NCBI RefSeq assembly: GCF_037975245.1
Contig: NC_092562.1
Location: forward strand, 27,851,554 to 27,915,553
Source of the DNA: Apostichopus japonicus
Taxonomy: Eukaryota; Echinodermata; Holothuroidea; Aspidochirotida; Stichopodidae
Direction: 5' to 3'
DNA length: 64,000 nt
A program made the translations under genes and the position numbers. Under the pieces are notes generated by a model. It saw nothing but the letters and a program-made list of their open reading frames with translations. It made no database searches and was not told the origin of the DNA. The first letter of the stretch is position 1; each line of letters begins with the position of its first letter. Below are positions 60,016 through 64,000 of the stretch, in pieces.

Positions 60016-60343
60016 CCATTGAAGACCCGCCCCAAACCGCGTGCGGCCATCTGAAAAAGTTAACTTTCTGTTGCTTGCAAGTGAAGTTTTGTTCATGTCG
60101 CTACAAAATGCAGACAGTATACCTGCTACCTGAGATGTCCATCGCTGTATCATTTGTATACTGTGCTGTGGGTATTGACCGCAGCTGTATATACTGACTG
60201 TGCACTAGTGTCTAATTACCGACGGTAGCCAGCGGTGTGTGTGTATTTTCTGGGATCGAGGGTGGTGTTTAACCCTTCTGTTACACATCATTCGAAACTA
60301 GGTCAAATTACCGGCATTAAACGTTTCTTTTTGCGCGAGTCTT
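60016..60343 (+). repeat. Interspersed repeat, copy C
   Basis: Same element as 50171-50540, lacking about 30 bp in the middle (the GAAACGTGGTACC part of copy A) and differing by scattered substitutions. Confidence 0.85.
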
Positions 60344-61980
60344 CCTTTAACGTCTGAAGCGGTGAAAACAGAACCGTCCATGTTGATGTCTGATTGAACA
60401 CGTACTACAGCTAGTCGATTTGGCCATCTCATGAAATACAGAAAGGTAGTTTGGTGTGGATCATAGAATTAACTACTCAACATTCAAAAGAGGAACGAAT
60501 ATGCGAGTTATTTTTTTCTTAAACGGATGTTCCAGCTTGTCACGTGACAGATTCTGTCTCAATCGTCCATTAAATATAGAATTAATTAAATTGATCTTCA
60601 GGAAAATGATGTTTTATGCCTCTTACAGCTTCGCACCCATGGTGACCTGCCTCGTGAACCAGGTAACGCACTGCTGGCCTATTTATAATACGATCGGAAT
60701 ATATACTGAATCGAAGTTGGTCGCCTATTATAATCTCATGTATGGATTGATGTGGGGGTAGAATATATTATATGCGCCCTCCATTTGATATAGACAAAGT
60801 TGCAGAAAGTTTTGCAAAGTATACACCAGAGCCGTATATTTTGCAGGTGGCGCCCTCTATTTGGAGGAAACTTATTATCCACCCTGTGTGTTACTGTGAC
60901 ATGTGACAGAGTCAGCCAATGAGAGTGCAAGGAACTGACAGATATCAATTTAATTTGACATATGCCGATTTCTTCCAGTCAGAATCCTAAAAATTAAATT
61001 GGCCAATGAAAACACGAGGAACTTTCATTTGTGAGCAAGACATCAGACGGTCGATTTCCCGTACACGTGACGGTCATGTTCGATATGTCGATTTCAGGAC
61101 TTATGGCACCCTGGTGACTATTTTCTTTAATTTGGTCAAAATTTATTCATGTTGCGCTTCGAGAGTGTAGAATGGCGGGTTGTAGGTCTACTAGCTCGTA
61201 ACCGCCCCGTATTTTAGTTGCCTCTCAAACCTACGGTGGCCCTAAATGGGCAGAGGACGGGCAGATCTACTGACGTGTTAGTATGACAAAGTATAAACAA
61301 AACTGTGTTTGTCGAGGTGGCGAAATTAACATATCTTGACGAAATTTGTCGACGAGATGCTGCGTTCCACTAAATTTGTCCACATGTCAAAATATGATAT
61401 TTGTCGACTGTACAAATTGACACTAACTGGACATCATGATCTAGTAGGCCTACAAATTGTCCAAAAAAGATGTTCTTGTGGCTGTTTACACTGATCTTGA
61501 CAATGCGTCAAAACATTGTTTTTTTTTTTTGAGTTTTTAAATTACATTAACATGATTTCTTGACAAAAATTATCAGTTATCGATTTGCTGCGTTACCCCA
61601 TTGAGCTATAAATGTCCAGTTAACTTGACAATATGCCGGGCCGAAATAATGATTGTTGTTGTGTCAACTATATATGAACATTACATTTTTATAAAAATTG
61701 TGAATTTGTCGAGTTGCTTTGTTAACCAACATTAACAACACGTTAAAATAGAATCACAAATCAAAGATATATGTTGTCTTATCAAGTTACGCTATGACAA
61801 AAAGTATCAAATTGTCGAAATGTCGCGCTACATACTAACACGATACGTCTACAATCTCATGTCCCTTCAGAACCACCGTACAAACCACACAATTGGTGCT
61901 AGGCACATTATGTATGTACGTAAGCATGTCGTCTGCTTCACAAAGTTCACAATCAAAGGCTAAAGTGAGATGTGCAGAAG
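60344..61980. other. Gene-free stretch upstream of the 62641 gene
   Basis: A word GCGCCCTC(T/C)ATTTG is doubled at 60774 and 60851. From 61330 to 61830 the words TTGTCGA and TTGACA recur at irregular distance, suggesting an old tandem repeat. No exon seen. Confidence 0.45.
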
Positions 61981-62086
61981 TTACTTATGCAGGAAGATTT
62001 ATAAAGTAAAATCTATCGACATTTTTCGCATTGAAATAGACGATAAAACACTGATCAGTTTCGCTTTGGAGAGTCTCATCTTCACG
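61980..62086 (+). other. Probable 5' UTR exon of the 62641 gene
   Basis: The donor CACG|GTGAGT at 62086/62087 pairs with the acceptor ttttctttcag ending at 62561. The 5' edge is unknown; 61980 is only a rough limit. Confidence 0.4.
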
Positions 62087-62561
62087 GTGAGTAGAAAGGT
62101 ATTGGGTTTGCGATAAACAATAGCGTCGTCCAATTTGAAGTTATCCCTCGATTGTGCCTAACGTTACGCCTGTCTTCTATAGACGAAATATCAGGGAAGA
62201 AGTTAACGATAGTCTAGCGTTCAACTTTGCGTGGCAGTTTGATTATGAACGCTCTGAACTCAGTCTGATATGGCTCCTGTGAACGTACCCCAACTATACA
62301 TCTTTGCATAGCAATTTGGCCAATTTTCACAGCATCTGCAATATTAAGATTGAGTGAGGGTTAAACCTTGTGGGTAAGGAAGGCGGGAAAGGCATGTGAT
62401 GTAATGTTGGCAGTATTGCGCCGATGAGGCAACGAAAAAAACCCTATAAAAGCCTTAGGCTAGGCTATGCCTAAAAGTGTCAGGCATAGGTGTATTGTTG
62501 TAATCTATACTTTGCTTAGGCCTATATAACTATAATGAAGTGAACAATTTTTTTCTTTCAG

Positions 62562-62735
62562 AAAATAACCAACCAACAGCTTTGCATACATATAATCTAA
62601 CAAGCTTCAAAAACTTCCGTAGTCCTAGATCTACAAAAATATGGCACAGAATGAGGAAGATCCACTTGGAATTCTTACTGGCCCATATGCACTCTCCTCT
62701 ATGACACCTCCAGATTTATCAAGCTGTTCTAAAGA
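62562..62735 (+). CDS. First coding exon of an unrecognised gene running off the right edge
   Basis: After a strong acceptor (ttttttctttcag) the exon has 79 bp of leader, ATG at 62641 in AATATGGC, and 31 codons plus two bases up to AAAGA|GTAAGT. It reads MAQNEEDPLGILTGPYALSS, then MTPPDLSSCSK. An acidic start followed by a Pro/Ser-rich segment is common in nuclear regulators, but I cannot name the family. In-frame stops precede the ATG. Confidence 0.6.
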
Positions 62736-64000
62736 GTAAGTATATGATATCTTAGTTAAATATCTTTTAAATTTTAATGTTAACATAGTTGGCCACAGTT
62801 TACAATTTTACATTTAAGAATGTAAAATTCAAGTGATAATTGGCTTGCAAAATTTCTAATATAAGAATTTGCTTCTGATGCAACTTTAAAGTTTGTTCTC
62901 CATTCAGAAATAGCTGATATACCTTTAGAGTACTTCTTAAAAATCGTACCTGATAATATTCGTATTAAAACAAAAGATGGTACCAGCTGTAACTGATTTG
63001 AGGTGCAGCAAGGAAATTTGACCTTCTTTCCACCCCTTGAAGTAGACTTGGTCATTAATACCATATTTATCAAAATTGTGCCACTAATTACAAAGATACT
63101 TGAATGAAAAATCAATTTGCATCCAATTTCATCAATTTGTAATCAAAATATGTGAAATATAGATGTGTATAATGTTGTTAATGAGATATTGCAAGGGCTA
63201 TAGATTTTTTTGTCAATTTTGATAACTTTCTTGGACAATGGATAACATTTTCCAGTTCTTAACTGTGTGTGTCATGATAATAATTGAACCCATCTTGCCA
63301 CAGTTGGTATTCAAATGTTGCTCTCGAGGCCGAGAATGACATTAAAAAATAGACAGGAAAATGTTCTCTTGCTCTCTGTATTATCTTTTCTTTATTTATT
63401 AATTCCTTTCTCTCTGAAGGTTTCTTTACTACTGCTAGTCACACCCTAAAATCTCAAAGATTGTTGACTTCTACTGTACTTAATTCCCAGTAAAACTCAG
63501 TAACATTCCAACCTCTAAACCATGGCTGGACAAAACCCTCATCTCACTTGACCCCCATGACCCCACCTGCCAGGCTTCAGTACACCCTGTAGCACTACTT
63601 CAGCTATACCCTCAAGATAAGCCCTAAGTGGAATATATCATACACCTACACACAAACTGGTTTACTTTTAAAGGCTAAAACTGTATACTGTATAAGAGTC
63701 TCTTGCCCGGAGGCTTGCAAAGGGGTAACAAAAAATGATTGGAAGATTATATATACTGTACTTTATTTATTTTTAACATTTAAAATAACTCCACCTGTCC
63801 AAATGTGGTCGTGCATTCTTGAGTACCCTATCTTGTAACAGTACGTATCATCAAATTCACTGCATTTACAACCACTGTACCATCATTAAAAGGAGGTAAT
63901 TGGAGATACAGTGCAGCATATAGCAACCTTTATGTTAAATAATACAAGATTAATCCAAATGACATTTATATATATAGTTAATTGTTTGTGATGAATGGGA
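62736..64000 (+). other. Intron of the 62641 gene
   Basis: AT-rich intron-like DNA to the window end. I see no further exon with convincing splice sites. Confidence 0.5.

Noticed and set aside
60456-60761. 101-codon plus-strand open frame
   Set aside because: No known motif, no fitting splice sites and no coding-like base composition.

Overview
This is invertebrate nuclear DNA: AT-rich, with spliced genes (GT-AG introns, exons of 60-660 bp), several short interspersed repeat families, Penelope-like and non-LTR retroelement remains, 8-bp-duplication hAT-type elements, and many micro- and minisatellites. The gene set (an LGR-type leucine-rich-repeat receptor, a VIAAT/SLC32-like transporter, ERCC6L2) and the repeat style suggest a marine deuterostome, most likely an echinoderm. 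That assignment is an inference; no ribosomal or mitochondrial marker is present.

Layout. At 597-10939 (minus strand) lies the 5' half of a leucine-rich-repeat receptor: a signal peptide plus LRRNT exon followed by eight small LRR exons that join in one phase; the rest of the gene lies beyond the left edge. Its introns, and the following 10.9-15.9 kb, are packed with TA microsatellites, tRNA-like repeats, hammerhead-ribozyme-like motifs, the 3' end of a Penelope-like element (GIY-YIG remnant), and a 20-bp minisatellite split by a dead non-LTR reverse transcriptase. At 17971-21245 (plus) a complete three-exon VIAAT-like amino-acid transporter is found, with a hAT-type miniature element in its second intron.

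From 47316 down to 24529 or 24106 (minus) runs ERCC6L2, a SNF2-family DNA-repair translocase. I could join 23 coding exons in phase: Tudor-like domain, SNF2 N-lobe (Walker A, DEVH), C-lobe (DRAYRIGQ), a serine/acidic linker and a HEBO-like helical region. An in-frame TGA ends the reading frame at 24529, but the same frame stays open for 140 more codons and ends in a motif that looks like a conserved ERCC6L2 C-terminal motif. Its introns hold at least six unrelated minisatellites.

At 51030 (plus) a short first coding exon and a second exon of an unrecognised basic/acidic protein begin. At 62641 (plus) another unrecognised gene starts with a 5' UTR intron and continues past the right edge. The 50-62 kb stretch is otherwise mostly repeats: three copies of one ~330-bp repeat, a 44-bp near-perfect palindrome, a 647-bp hAT-type element and a decayed hammerhead motif.

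The most unusual theme is the repeated pairing of tRNA-like sequence with hammerhead-like cores in the left 13 kb, in two different families, one of them joined to a Penelope-like element. The second is the ERCC6L2 in-frame stop.
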